Source of the DNA: Fibrobacterota bacterium
GTDB taxonomy: Bacteria; Fibrobacterota; Chitinivibrionia; Chitinivibrionales; Chitinispirillaceae
Reading direction: 5' to 3'
NCBI GenBank assembly: GCA_023412475.1
Contig: JAEYNR010000005.1
Coordinates: forward strand, 1-32,999
Length of the DNA: 32,999 nt
The notes below the pieces were generated by a model. The model had not been told where the DNA came from, did not search any database, and saw only the letters and a program-made list of their open reading frames with translations. Shown in pieces: positions 1-8,888 of this stretch. The translations under genes and the position numbers were made by a program. Positions within the stretch are counted from its first letter, which is position 1. Each line of letters opens with the position of its first letter.

Positions 1-122
1 AAGCTGGGATAGCGATGTAACAGATGGTTTTGGCTTGTTAACGTAATCAACTTTCAAACGAAAAACCTGTAGAAAAGTATTTTTGGATCGTCAGATCCAA
101 TTTTATAAAAGAATCGTACGTT

Positions 123-1687
123 TTAGGGTTCAATTATATGTATCTTTTGTAGTGGAGTTACAATAAGCAGTTGGAGATTGAGTTTTTTGAACAGCTCAAG
201 ACCAAACCTGGTCGATTCATCGGATCCGCGGCCAAATGCTTCATCAATAACAACAAACCGAAAACTACGGGAACGAATCTCACCCCATTCAAGACCAAAC
301 TGGTATGCAAGGCTCGCTGCAAGCACGGTATATGCAAGCTTCTCTTTTTGTCCACCCGATTTCCCGCCTGAATCGGTGTAGTGCTCATGTTCTGTGTTAT
401 CTTCGATCCAGCGCTCCGATGCAGCAAAAACAAACCAGTTACGTACATCAGTAACTTTCTGTGTCCAGCGTTTATCGACATCAGTCGAGCCCTCACGCCC
501 CCTAAATCTGTCAATTATATCCTTCACCTGAAGAAACTTGCTTTCTGCATACTGCTCCTCCTCAGAACCGGTAAGACTCCCTTCGGTACAGGCCCGAAGC
601 GATTGCTGAAAATCCCTTATTTCGATATCAGTTGTCAGTTGATCCTCAAGAACAATATATCTTCCTCTGTTGTATTCGATTCCAGTAAGAGATTGATTAA
701 TCCTGTCGATTCGTTCTTTAATCTCCTGACGCTCTCTATTGAGCTGTGACTGAAAATTAGCTATTTCCCGTATCGTGTTTTCATTTAGCAAAGATTTAAA
801 TTTTGACTCGAATTTTGGCAGATCATCAGCTTCAAGCTGGTTTAACATATTTTTGAATTCCGCTCCAGCTTCAATTTTTGCATCAACTTCTACCGTTTCA
901 GCAACATAATCCCTGCGGTATCCTTCCATATTTCTGATAATCCGCTCTTCAAGTGTTTTCATCCGTTTATCTTCATTATCAATTTTCTTCTGCAGCCACT
1001 CCCGCATATCGGTCTGCCTGTTATCTATAGATTCCACAGACAATTGCCTGTCTGCCAGAACCTCACTGCGAATCGCATTAAGCTGATCGAGTAAAGGGTT
1101 TAGCTTCTGTCTGGCATCATCACCTGATATATCCAGACACTGCTTTAAAAGGAGTTGTGCCTGATTCTGTTTTTCTTCATTCTGCGATTTATCATGTTTT
1201 TCTTTATCAAATTTGCATCATTTTCTTTTATGGATGTTTCCAGGGCTATAAGCTGACCCTGAAGTGTCTTGAGAATATCGGAGGTGTTTTCAAGCTCTTT
1301 TCTCTCACGCTCGAGCTCTTCAATCTGCAAGGCAACCGGTTTCCAGTCTATCTCATCAAAACTGTATCCTTCAAGCTTAACGAGCAATGTTTTTTCAGTG
1401 TTGTATTTTTCCTTTTCATCCTGAAGAGAACTGATCACCGCAGCTATACACTGAATCTCTTTTTCTACAGAAATCCTTTGTTTGTCTAAAAGTTTAATTT
1501 TCTCCTCATTACTCCAACCCAGGATAAATCTGCTGCGGTCGCCAAGATCGTGACGATCATCCTTTTCATGACGATTTCCAGCCCCCTTTATCTGACCTGA
1601 TATAGTAACAGCCTGCTTCTCCCTGCGGAACTGATCCATAGACTTGCAACATGCATAATCAAACCGTTTTCGAATTTCGGTATCCAT
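123..1687 (-). pseudogene. jetC: jetC (Wadjet SMC-like ATPase) 3' remnant, frameshifted and truncated
   Basis: Remnant of the SMC/MukB-like ATPase of a Wadjet (JetABCD) plasmid-defence system. Visible pieces, in order: a JetC-type middle segment (FDYACCKSMDQFRRE, then GNRHEKDDRHDLGDRSRF and LGWSNEEKI; about 1685-1470), a long coiled coil, the ABC signature (SGGQKEKLAYTVLAASLAYQF without its last residue, near 350-290) and a Walker B block (FVVIDEAFGRGSDES, near 250-200). The reading frame changes once around 1200-1220: the frame from 1687 runs into junk ending at 1145, while the downstream frame is open from about 1217 to the stop at 123. The N-terminal half, including the Walker A region, is missing, and the protein stops at KIHIIEP, where family members continue for several dozen residues. 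The piece is fused upstream to a jetA fragment near 1685. No jetD is seen in the first 122 bases. Certainly broken; family assignment is from recognised motifs, not a search. Confidence 0.8.
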
Positions 1688-2198
1688 TTTTAATAGCCTG
1701 AATTTCGCTATCCAGTTCCGCTTTGCGCTTTTCCAGTTCTGCAATTCGTGTTTCTGCATCGGTTTCAGATCCAAATACCATCTGTTTGAGCAGTTCGAAT
1801 ATGGTAAGCAGCCGCGATTCTGTTCCGACAAAGGCCCTGGCAGTTAAGCTTTCTACCCAGGTAAGTACTTTTTCTGTAGCAGGAGTCAAATCATAATGTG
1901 GTTCATCGCTGCCAACCGGATAGAATTTACGCAGCCAGCCTTTTTCATTTTGAGCCCAGTCATCAAGATAGGCAGCCGCAGAACGTGGAAAACTCTCCGC
2001 CCCTTCACTGATTCGAAGCTGATAAAGAGTATCTTCTAGTTTGGAAACCAGATTGGCTTGAGTCATAAACCGCACATTTGGCTGAACAAATGCCTTATCA
2101 AGAAAAGAGAGTATAAGCGGAGCATTTTCAGCTCTTAAAAGCCGCCATGATGGATGTATTTTGTATAGTTGATTAAGACTGGAATATGATAGGCTCAT
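1659..2198 (-). pseudogene. jetA: jetA (DUF3375) 5' fragment of a Wadjet system
   Basis: The 179-residue product is the N-terminal part of a DUF3375/JetA protein, the kleisin-like subunit of Wadjet. Family-typical stretches are HPSWRLLRAENAPLI, the NVRFMTQANLVSKLEDTLY block, YLDDWAQNEKGWLRKFYP, EPHYDLTPATEKVLTWVESL and FVGTESRLLTIFELLKQM. JetA proteins are usually close to 500 residues. Here homology ends around residue 171 (about nt 1686), after which the same DNA continues in another frame as jetC. An internal deletion has therefore removed the rest of jetA, all of jetB and the first half of jetC. The last residues before the stop at 1659 are out-of-frame jetC sequence. It might still be translated as a truncated protein, but it cannot make a Wadjet complex. 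Confidence 0.8.
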
Positions 2199-2552
2199 AT
2201 TTTCTTGATATTGAATATTAATAATTTACTCGGATAGACCGGATTTATAGCAGTTTTAAAAATACACATTGGTCTGGATGGAAGTATGGTCAATTTTGTT
2301 TTAGCGGCTTGGGAATGCTGAATCAAAAGAGCAGTTCAGGCTACGGTGAAGCGAGCTATAAGAGCAGATAGCACTTTTCTTCGATAATACTTATAATTTT
2401 TTAATCCTATAAAATAGGAATTGGGAGAACAATAAAAAAATTACCTTCTTATGGTTCCAGGCTGGAGCATTACGAGACAAAAAGGTCTCATATTCAACTT
2501 AATAGCAGTTTCACCCAAATCCCATTCTTCGCTCAACTTAACAACAGTTTAT
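2199..2552. other. Gene-free stretch between the jetA fragment and the hybrid kinase
   Basis: AT-rich, about 350 bp, with no convincing ORF. It contains a weak imperfect direct repeat (CAACTTAATAGCAGTTT near 2497 and CAACTTAACAACAGTTT near 2535) and a tiny hairpin (GAGAC/GTCTC near 2475-2489). Nothing else recognised. Confidence 0.5.
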
Positions 2553-4943
2553 TTATTCTGCTCTCTTCAATGCCTCCTCTATCATCTCATCTATCCGACG
2601 TTCCTGAAAAGTATCTGCTAACAATTTCAACTTTCGTGCAAAGGGAATATATTGTTTCCCTAATGTTTCGATGTACTGGGCTCGTTTACTCAGTTGAAGC
2701 ATATCTCCACGCATAATAAATTCATGAAGGATTTTAAGCTCCTCCAATGGAGGTATAATAAATGGTTCAGAGATTCCGCCTTCATCTTTCTCTTCATATA
2801 TCCATTCTATGTGCATATAATTTTTAAGAATCCCTGATAGTTTTTCCAGATCAACAGGCTTTAACAAAAAATCATTAAATCCGGCTTTTTTATACTGCAT
2901 GTTATTTACATCCTCCATATTTGCCGACATAGCTATCATGATTATATTTCCAATCGCAGGAATTTCTCTGATTTTCATAGCGGTATCAAATCCGTTCAGC
3001 TTTGGCATGCGTAAGTTAATTATTGCTATATCAGGCTTGATGTATCGGGCAATTGATATGGCCTGAATACCATTCTCAGCCTCTGATGTACTAAAGCCTA
3101 GTTGTGTGAACCACTCTTTAAGCATCTGGCGACTTGTCCACCGATCATCGATGATCAATAATTTTTTGCGAACTCCTTTATAACCAATAATTTTTCTTTC
3201 AGCTTGTTTTAACGGAACCGAAATATCGGTGGTATCAAAAGTAAGGTCAAACCAGAATTTGCTCCCTTTTCTCAACTCACTTTCAACAAAAATATCTCCA
3301 CCCATCATTTGCACCAATTGCCTGGTAATAGAGAGCCCCAGTCCAACACCTTCAGTTGCAGCAACACCTCTGGCTTGTTCAAAAGGTAAAAAAATCTGCT
3401 CCAATCGATCAGAACTTATGCCTCTACCTGTATCTTTTACCTCAAAGTGAATGGTACATTGCTTATTATCTGTTCGCCCGGCTTTTATTTTCCCACAAGA
3501 CAATACAGATACGCCACAAATAATAAATCCGGAATCGGTAAATTTAATGGCATTTCCCAAAAGATTGAACAATATCTGGCGAAGCCGGGTTTCATCAGCA
3601 ATAATACCCCGTGGAATATCCGGATCAATATGAAAAATCACCGATATCTGTTTTGCTTCAGCTTTAATCCTGGTGAAATCCCTAATAGAATCCAGAAACA
3701 ACAAAAGATCTATTTCAGTTGGATGCAGTTCAAATCTATTGGCTTCGATTCTGGACAAATCAAGAATATCGGAAATAAGGGTCAGTAGGTGCTCGCCGCT
3801 GCTTTTCATAATTTCAACGCCGGTTTTTTGACGCTCATTTAGCGTTGAATCCCGTGCGAAGAGCTGAGCATATCCAAGAATTGCATTAAGAGGGGTACGC
3901 AGCTCATGACTCATACTGGCCAGAAAGCGACTTTTTGCCCTGCTAGCTGCTTCAGCAACTTCTTTTGCATCGTGAAGTTGTTTGTTGGTTTCAGATAATT
4001 CTTTTGTACGGGTCGCAACAAGATCTTCCAGATGTTCACGATATTTGTTCAACTCCTCCTCAGCTCTTTTGTGTTCATCGATATCAATGAGAACTCCTAC
4101 AACCCGCGTTAATCTGCCTTCTTTATCATGACTTACAGCAAATCCCTGAACCAACATCCATCGATAACCACCCATTGCATGTCTGAACCGGATCTCACAT
4201 TTTTCTTTACCAAACCCCGATCGCGATAAATATGCCTTTTCAACAGTATTTTTGATTTTTTCCTGATGATCTGGGTATATCATATCAATCCATTCGCTTA
4301 GTCCCACCGGTTCATATTTTGTTTTATAGCCAAGTGCAGTAAAACAATCAGGTGTTGCATACCAGAGATTATTTCTAAGGTCCCAATCCCATATACCAAT
4401 CTGTGCTGATTCAAGAGTTATTCTGAGGCGTTTTTCAGACTCTTTAAGTTTTTCTTCTGTAATTTTTCTCTGTGTGATATCGGTCAGCATTTCAAAAGCA
4501 CCTTTAAAATTCTTATTTTCATCAAAAACTGGAGTAGAAGAGAACAAAAACCACACTTTATGTCCACTTTTATGACGAAGGGGTTGCTCATGAATACCAG
4601 AAATTCCCTTCTTCAGCGTTTCTATCCTTTCGTTATAAACAGTAATATCCTGCTTGAACATAAAATCAGTATTAGAATGGTCCATTAACTCTTCAATTTG
4701 ACAACCCAGCATCTCTGCCATTCGTTTATTTACAAATGTGGTAATGCGGTTCTCGTCGATTACCCAAATACCTTCATTGGTTGTATCAACAATTCGCCGG
4801 TATTTTTCCTCACTCTTCTTCAATTCTTCGAACTGTTTCAGCAATTGAGGATAATAGCTTTTTTTAATCGATTTTTCACCCAAACCGATAATCTGTTTCA
4901 GACGAGCATTTCTCTTATTTTCAGTATCAAAGTGCTCGTTCAT
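2553..4943 (-). CDS. PAS-PAS hybrid histidine kinase with a pseudo-receiver domain (ErcS'-like)
   Basis: Cytoplasmic sensor kinase, 796 residues from the ATG at 4943. Domains: PAS 1 (about 45-165), PAS 2 with PAC (170-295), coiled coil (295-335), HisKA with H-box MSHELRTP (His346), HATPase with N box (LLGNAIKF), G1 (DTGRGIS) and G2 (GVGLGLSI), then a receiver (about 590-710) and a helical tail. The receiver keeps the acidic pair (IIDD), the Ser switch (AMSAN) and the Lys (LLKP), but the phosphoacceptor position reads INLRMP. The codon at 3015-3017 gives AAC (Asn643) instead of Asp, so it should not accept phosphate normally. No transmembrane helix is seen. A TTG at 4955 would add four residues, but the ATG has a GAAAG 7-11 bases upstream. 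The gene overlaps ercA by 17 bases, so the two are probably translationally coupled and the enzyme-like protein may modulate this sensor. Very likely a real, expressed kinase. Confidence 0.9.
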   Translation of the reverse strand: MNEHFDTENKRNARLKQIIGLGEKSIKKSYYPQLLKQFEELKKSEEKYRRIVDTTNEGIWVIDENRITTFVNKRMAEMLGCQIEELMDHSNTDFMFKQDITVYNERIETLKKGISGIHEQPLRHKSGHKVWFLFSSTPVFDENKNFKGAFEMLTDITQRKITEEKLKESEKRLRITLESAQIGIWDWDLRNNLWYATPDCFTALGYKTKYEPVGLSEWIDMIYPDHQEKIKNTVEKAYLSRSGFGKEKCEIRFRHAMGGYRWMLVQGFAVSHDKEGRLTRVVGVLIDIDEHKRAEEELNKYREHLEDLVATRTKELSETNKQLHDAKEVAEAASRAKSRFLASMSHELRTPLNAILGYAQLFARDSTLNERQKTGVEIMKSSGEHLLTLISDILDLSRIEANRFELHPTEIDLLLFLDSIRDFTRIKAEAKQISVIFHIDPDIPRGIIADETRLRQILFNLLGNAIKFTDSGFIICGVSVLSCGKIKAGRTDNKQCTIHFEVKDTGRGISSDRLEQIFLPFEQARGVAATEGVGLGLSITRQLVQMMGGDIFVESELRKGSKFWFDLTFDTTDISVPLKQAERKIIGYKGVRKKLLIIDDRWTSRQMLKEWFTQLGFSTSEAENGIQAISIARYIKPDIAIINLRMPKLNGFDTAMKIREIPAIGNIIMIAMSANMEDVNNMQYKKAGFNDFLLKPVDLEKLSGILKNYMHIEWIYEEKDEGGISEPFIIPPLEELKILHEFIMRGDMLQLSKRAQYIETLGKQYIPFARKLKLLADTFQERRIDEMIEEALKRAE

Positions 4944-6075
4944 AAATACTTTCAATATCTTTTACTGAAGGCTCTTTTGGGTTGGTGACCAGACATGGGT
5001 CACTTATTACATGGTTGGCTAAAAAAGGTATGTCGTCCTTTTTTACTCCCACTTCGCTTAACGATTGAGTAATACCTACACTTTTTTTGAATGAGATCAA
5101 ATCCTCTATAATTTTTTCTTTCTTCTGCTTATAAGAAAGCCCCATAAGATTTACTCCCAAGGCTTCAGCTATCCGAAAATACTGTTCTGAGGCACTCTCA
5201 AAATTGTAATCGACAACGTAATCAAGCATAAGACCGTTGCAAAAACCATGAATCAGATCATAATAGCCACCAAGACTGTGCGCCATTGAGTGTACTAGTC
5301 CCAGACTTGCATTGGAAAAAGCAATTCCTGCAAGCAGACTTCCTAAGGACATTGAATTCCGGTAGTTCATATCTGAAGGGTATTCAATAGCATTAAGCAG
5401 GTTTTTTCTGATAATTCGTATTGCTTCAAAAGCCAGCAGATCGGTTACCATAGAATTTGCAGTAGAAACACAGGCTTCAATCGCATGAACCAATGCATCT
5501 ATACCTGAATATGCAGTGATATTTGAGGGCAATGTGGTGGTTGTTACAGGGTCAATCAGTGCTACATCCGGTACAATTGCTTTGCTGATTATTGCAATTT
5601 TAACTTTCCTGACAGTATCGGTAATAATTGCAAACTGAGATATATCTGCAGATGAACCAGCGGTTGTTGGAATGCAGATCAGAGGGGGAATTGGAATGAC
5701 GACCTGATCCACACCTTCAAATGTTAAAATTGGCTCATTGTTATTGGCTACAATCCCTATTCCCTTTGCGCAATCCATTGGACTTCCGCCGCCAACAACA
5801 ACAATTATATCACACTGTTCTTGCAGATATTTTTGCGCCCCTTCCATTACTTCGGTATCCCTTGGATTAGGGGTAATATCAGAAAATATTACATATTCAA
5901 TACCAGCCTTTTCTAAACTCATCTGCACTTTTTTTGCCCATCCACAATTAATAACTCCCTGATCAGTTACCAGAAATGCTCTTTTTGCAGCCAAATTTCC
6001 TGCATACTGCCCTGCCAGAGCCAAGGAACCTTCTCCTATCACAAATTCAGGAACAACAAACTTACGTGGCTCCAT
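4927..6075 (-). CDS. ercA: Iron-containing alcohol dehydrogenase, ErcA-type regulatory paralogue
   Basis: Group III (Fe-dependent) alcohol dehydrogenase of 382 residues, the usual full length. The NAD-binding motif GGGSPMDCAKG is at 95-105 and the IPTTAGSSADISQFA block at 135-149. All four metal ligands expected from the FucO-type fold are present: Asp193 and His197 (GIDALVHAIEA), His262 (GLVHSMAHSLGG) and His276 (DLIHGFCNG). The phrases PLICIPTTAG, VKIAIISKAIVPDVALIDP and VTNPKEPSVKDIESIYERAL match what I remember of ErcA, a dehydrogenase-like protein that in Pseudomonas belongs to the Erc regulatory network controlling ethanol oxidation. ErcA genes often sit beside a sensor kinase, and here the kinase start lies inside the ercA 3' end. 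Start: ATG with AAGGGAG eight bases upstream. With an intact metal site it may be an active enzyme, a sensor, or both; substrate unknown. Confidence 0.88.
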   Translation of the reverse strand: MEPRKFVVPEFVIGEGSLALAGQYAGNLAAKRAFLVTDQGVINCGWAKKVQMSLEKAGIEYVIFSDITPNPRDTEVMEGAQKYLQEQCDIIVVVGGGSPMDCAKGIGIVANNNEPILTFEGVDQVVIPIPPLICIPTTAGSSADISQFAIITDTVRKVKIAIISKAIVPDVALIDPVTTTTLPSNITAYSGIDALVHAIEACVSTANSMVTDLLAFEAIRIIRKNLLNAIEYPSDMNYRNSMSLGSLLAGIAFSNASLGLVHSMAHSLGGYYDLIHGFCNGLMLDYVVDYNFESASEQYFRIAEALGVNLMGLSYKQKKEKIIEDLISFKKSVGITQSLSEVGVKKDDIPFLANHVISDPCLVTNPKEPSVKDIESIYERAL

Positions 6076-6290
6076 AATTTACTCCCTTGAAATTCTTTTC
6101 TGTGAAATATCGAACTACAAAGTTTTACACTTAATTAAAAATTCTAGGAAAAACAGTAATCAACATGATTTCAAACGCAATTTTTCCTCCAAAGGATTTT
6201 AGTACTTGGTGGTGTTACAATGTTTAGCAGAATAAATAAGAATGATAATTGAGGTGATTGCAGTACAAGCAACAGCGGTAATAAACTTTA

Positions 6291-6656
6291 TCAATGAGTT
6301 TTGCGATGCTTATTTACTATTGATATAAGAGCATTAACATCAAAAGGCTTTTCAATAAAATCATCAGCACCCACTTTTTCAGCTATTTCATGGTCTTTTA
6401 CCTGCGTGGCAGCAGTCATAAAAATCACAATCGAATCCGGATTCTTCTGTTTAATTTTTTTACACACATCCCATCCATCGATATCTGGCAAACGAATATC
6501 CAAAAGAACAATCGAAGGATTCTGAGATTCAAACATCTCAATTCCTTCCTGCCCAGTAGTTGCGACAGTGCAGTTTATTTGTCTCATCTTCAAATTGATT
6601 TTTACAAGCTCACCAATTATTACTTCATCTTCAATAACAAGCACTGTGTCATTCAT
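6291..6656 (-). CDS. Stand-alone receiver (REC-only) response regulator
   Basis: A 121-residue single-domain response regulator. The acidic triad IEDE (Glu9-Asp10-Glu11), phosphoacceptor Asp53 in LLDIRLPDIDG, the Thr switch (FMTAA) and the conserved Lys (EKPF) are all present, so it should be phosphorylatable. It has no output domain and presumably acts as a phosphotransfer or CheY-like protein-binding intermediate. The ATG at 6656 overlaps the end of the upstream REC-kinase by 8 bases (ATGAATGA), indicating translational coupling and a cognate pair. A longer frame reaches 6704, but those extra residues lie inside the kinase and before the domain start. Confidence 0.9.
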   Translation of the reverse strand: MNDTVLVIEDEVIIGELVKINLKMRQINCTVATTGQEGIEMFESQNPSIVLLDIRLPDIDGWDVCKKIKQKNPDSIVIFMTAATQVKDHEIAEKVGADDFIEKPFDVNALISIVNKHRKTH

Positions 6657-7974
6657 TACAAATCTCCTTGAGGACAGTAAAACAGAAAGTAGCTCCTTCA
6701 CCATACGTTGATTCTACCCAGATTTGACCTCCCTGTGATGCAATAATCTTTGAAGCAATTGATAAGCCTAAACCAGAGCCAATACTTGGTTTTTTTTCAT
6801 CCCGAATTCTATAGAAATCTTCAAATAATTTATTCTTCTCCTCAGGCTTGATCCCAGGTCCGGTGTCAGAAATTTTCACCAGTATATAATCATCTGTTTC
6901 ATTGATATTAATAGTAATTCTTCCATTTTCATTAACATAGCGGAGAGCATTGTCTAATATGTTGCGTATGACCTGTCCGGTTTGGTCTTTATTTCCTACT
7001 GCTCTGCAGTCATGGTTAGTTGCATTGTGAACAACTAAAGGAAAATTCGACGGCAAGTTAAGTGCACCAATGACACTGTCAATCATATCTGATATATAAA
7101 ATGCTTCAGTTTTTAGCCTGAAATTATGGGTTTCGATTTTAGAAATATCCAGTAGATTTGCGATCAGGGCAGCAAGTCGTTTTGATTCAGATACGATTAT
7201 TGACAGGATATTTATCCGGGTTGAATTGTCTAGTTGCAGATCTGCTGCTGCAAGAGTCTGGGCATACCCAAGTATACTTGTCAATGGAGTTCGTAATTCA
7301 TGTGAAGCGAGCGCTACAAATTCCGTTTTTATATCATCGACTTTTTTCAGCTCTCTATTAGCTTTCTGCAGTTCGATATTTGCAACACGCAAACACTCAG
7401 CCACTTTAGATAACTCCGCAGTCCGAATTTTCACCCGGTCCTCCAGCTCTTCATTAAGTCTTTCTAACTCTCTTTGGGCCGCTTTTCTTGCATTTATTTC
7501 TTCATTTAATAAAACGTTAATATTTACTAAATTACTCGCCTGAAGTTCCAGTTGTTTTTTCTGATTTCCGATCTGTAGATGAGTTCTTACCCTGGCTATT
7601 ACTTCCTCATGATTAATCGGTTTGGTTATATAATCTACACCACCTAATTCAAATCCTTTAATCTTATCCTCTACTCCAGTAAGTGCAGTCATAAATATCA
7701 CTGGAATATCCCTTGTTGATCCATCTTCCTTCAGCCTTCTACAGGTCTCAAATCCATCCATATCTGGCATAACTATGTCTAAAAGTATCAGATCCGGTCT
7801 AACTCCTCTGGCACGGCGTAATCCACCCGCACCTGACTGGGAAACTATTACGGTAAAACCACACTCCATCAAGTAATCGCCAATCACAGCTAAATTCTTT
7901 GGCTGGTCGTCTATAATTAGAATCGTAGCTGGTGTAGAATAACTGGTCGAGTCTGTCTTAAGCAGATTATTCAT
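6649..7974 (-). CDS. REC-histidine kinase (N-terminal receiver, soluble)
   Basis: A 441-residue soluble kinase with an inverted hybrid layout. The N-terminal receiver (about 17-135) has the Asp22-Asp23 pair, phosphoacceptor Asp66 (LILLDIVMPDMDG), Thr96 and Lys118. A coiled coil follows (about 140-215), then HisKA with H-box ASHELRTPLTS (His225), then HATPase with N box (NILDNALRYV), G1 (SDTGPGIKPEE) and G2 (GSGLGLSIA). All catalytic motifs are intact. It has no PAS, HAMP or membrane segment, so the input is probably phosphorylation of its own receiver by another kinase. It is followed by a REC-only protein overlapping by 8 bases, the likely acceptor. The divergent position of each receiver suggests a phosphorelay: unknown kinase, REC-HK, REC. 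Confidence 0.92.
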   Translation of the reverse strand: MNNLLKTDSTSYSTPATILIIDDQPKNLAVIGDYLMECGFTVIVSQSGAGGLRRARGVRPDLILLDIVMPDMDGFETCRRLKEDGSTRDIPVIFMTALTGVEDKIKGFELGGVDYITKPINHEEVIARVRTHLQIGNQKKQLELQASNLVNINVLLNEEINARKAAQRELERLNEELEDRVKIRTAELSKVAECLRVANIELQKANRELKKVDDIKTEFVALASHELRTPLTSILGYAQTLAAADLQLDNSTRINILSIIVSESKRLAALIANLLDISKIETHNFRLKTEAFYISDMIDSVIGALNLPSNFPLVVHNATNHDCRAVGNKDQTGQVIRNILDNALRYVNENGRITININETDDYILVKISDTGPGIKPEEKNKLFEDFYRIRDEKKPSIGSGLGLSIASKIIASQGGQIWVESTYGEGATFCFTVLKEICNE

Positions 7975-8251
7975 TTCAAACTCAATATTCTATATTCAAC
8001 CACAAGACTGTAATTTAGTCATTTTGTTTCATGAAAATTTTTCCCTCTACATGCAAAAAGCATATTTCTTAACCTTTACCATATTGTCAATATCATGCAT
8101 TTTTTGTGCCAATTATACAATTACTATGGCATTTAAATTGTGCAAAAAAAAAGAGTGCCAATTTAGTTGCGGAAAAGATTCCAGTTCTCTTTTGCATATT
8201 ATTACCACAGTAATAACTAAATGAAACCTTAGTTTTGTGTATTAATCCTAA

Positions 8252-8443
8252 AAACCTTAGTATCTGTCTAAATCTAAGTAGCATTAGAATAGAACCAATG
8301 ACTATAACCTTATTACCATATAAAAAAAAATCTAGAAATCGAGCACCATTATTAAAGACGTAAAAAATATCCGGTAACAAGGTATTCTCTTGTGTTCGTG
8401 TTTCAGCTCTACTAAGAGGTAGGACAGTCAGATACTAAGGTTT
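8252..8443. repeat. 15-bp perfect inverted repeat flanking ~160 bp
   Basis: AAACCTTAGTATCTG at 8252-8266 recurs as its exact reverse complement at 8429-8443. Ten bases of the same word (AAACCTTAGT) also occur at 8224-8233 in the direct orientation. The enclosed 162 bp are AT-rich and have no ORF. This could be the ends of a small non-autonomous element, or operator-like sites. No convincing target-site duplication is visible. Confidence 0.5.
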
Positions 8444-8619
8444 AGAGGGGAAAAATTGGTGAAGGTTGTGACAAATATCCTCTTATTCATATTTTATTGC
8501 CAGAATACTAAATCCTGAATCATACGCTGACACTACTGCCTGGCCTTTCTGGCTTGAAGAAATAGATTTTGGCAGAAGAGCCTCTTTAAAATGGCCTGTT
8601 TTTTAAATCAGTATAAAAT

Positions 8620-8645
8620 AAAATGACATCAAAGGGTCATTTTTT
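8620..8645. terminator. Terminator-like hairpin with T-run
   Basis: AAAATGAC (8620-8627) pairs with GTCATTTT (8636-8643) across an 8-nt loop and is followed by TT on the plus strand. The minus-strand reading also runs into a T-rich tract. It may end transcripts of the CotH gene reading leftward (about 240 bp past its stop). No plus-strand gene is known before it. Confidence 0.4.
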
Positions 8646-8888
8646 ACATCAGCATGTTAAATTATCACGAAGTAACGAAAAAAAAGTCGTCAAAAACCTT
8701 TTTTTCTCATTCAGCTTCTAAAAATGAGTTTGGCTTACCGAAATCATTGCACTTTATTCCCGATTTAAGTCGCTGGCAGTGAAAACAGTTCCGCTAGGCA
8801 CGGTCTTTATACCCGGCAGCTTCTCCAAAACTGCACATGAGAGTCTATAGCGAAATGGCCCAAAGAAGCCATAATAGCCTAACCTGAT

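Larger units (their letters stand above)
7975..8888. other. Long gene-free region (about 0.9 kb)
   Basis: Very AT-rich with many poly-A/T runs. Open frames of 66 codons (8024-8224, +) and 95 codons (8093-8380, -) exist, but neither has a ribosome binding site or protein-like composition. The region holds a 15-bp inverted repeat (8252-8443) and one terminator-like hairpin (8620-8645), both listed separately. The rest shows nothing I recognise. Confidence 0.55.

Noticed and set aside
1..122. Possible jetD or continuation of the JetC C-terminus before nt 123
   Set aside because: All three minus-strand frames past the stop hit stops within a few tens of codons and show no JetC or JetD motifs.
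1200..1220. Programmed frameshift in jetC
   Set aside because: The sequence is A-rich and slippery-looking, but the same gene lacks its N-terminal half and C-terminus, so decay is the simpler explanation.
8024..8380. Two overlapping opposite-strand ORFs of 66 and 95 codons
   Set aside because: AT-rich, Phe/Lys/Cys-heavy random composition, no ribosome binding sites, and they overlap each other.
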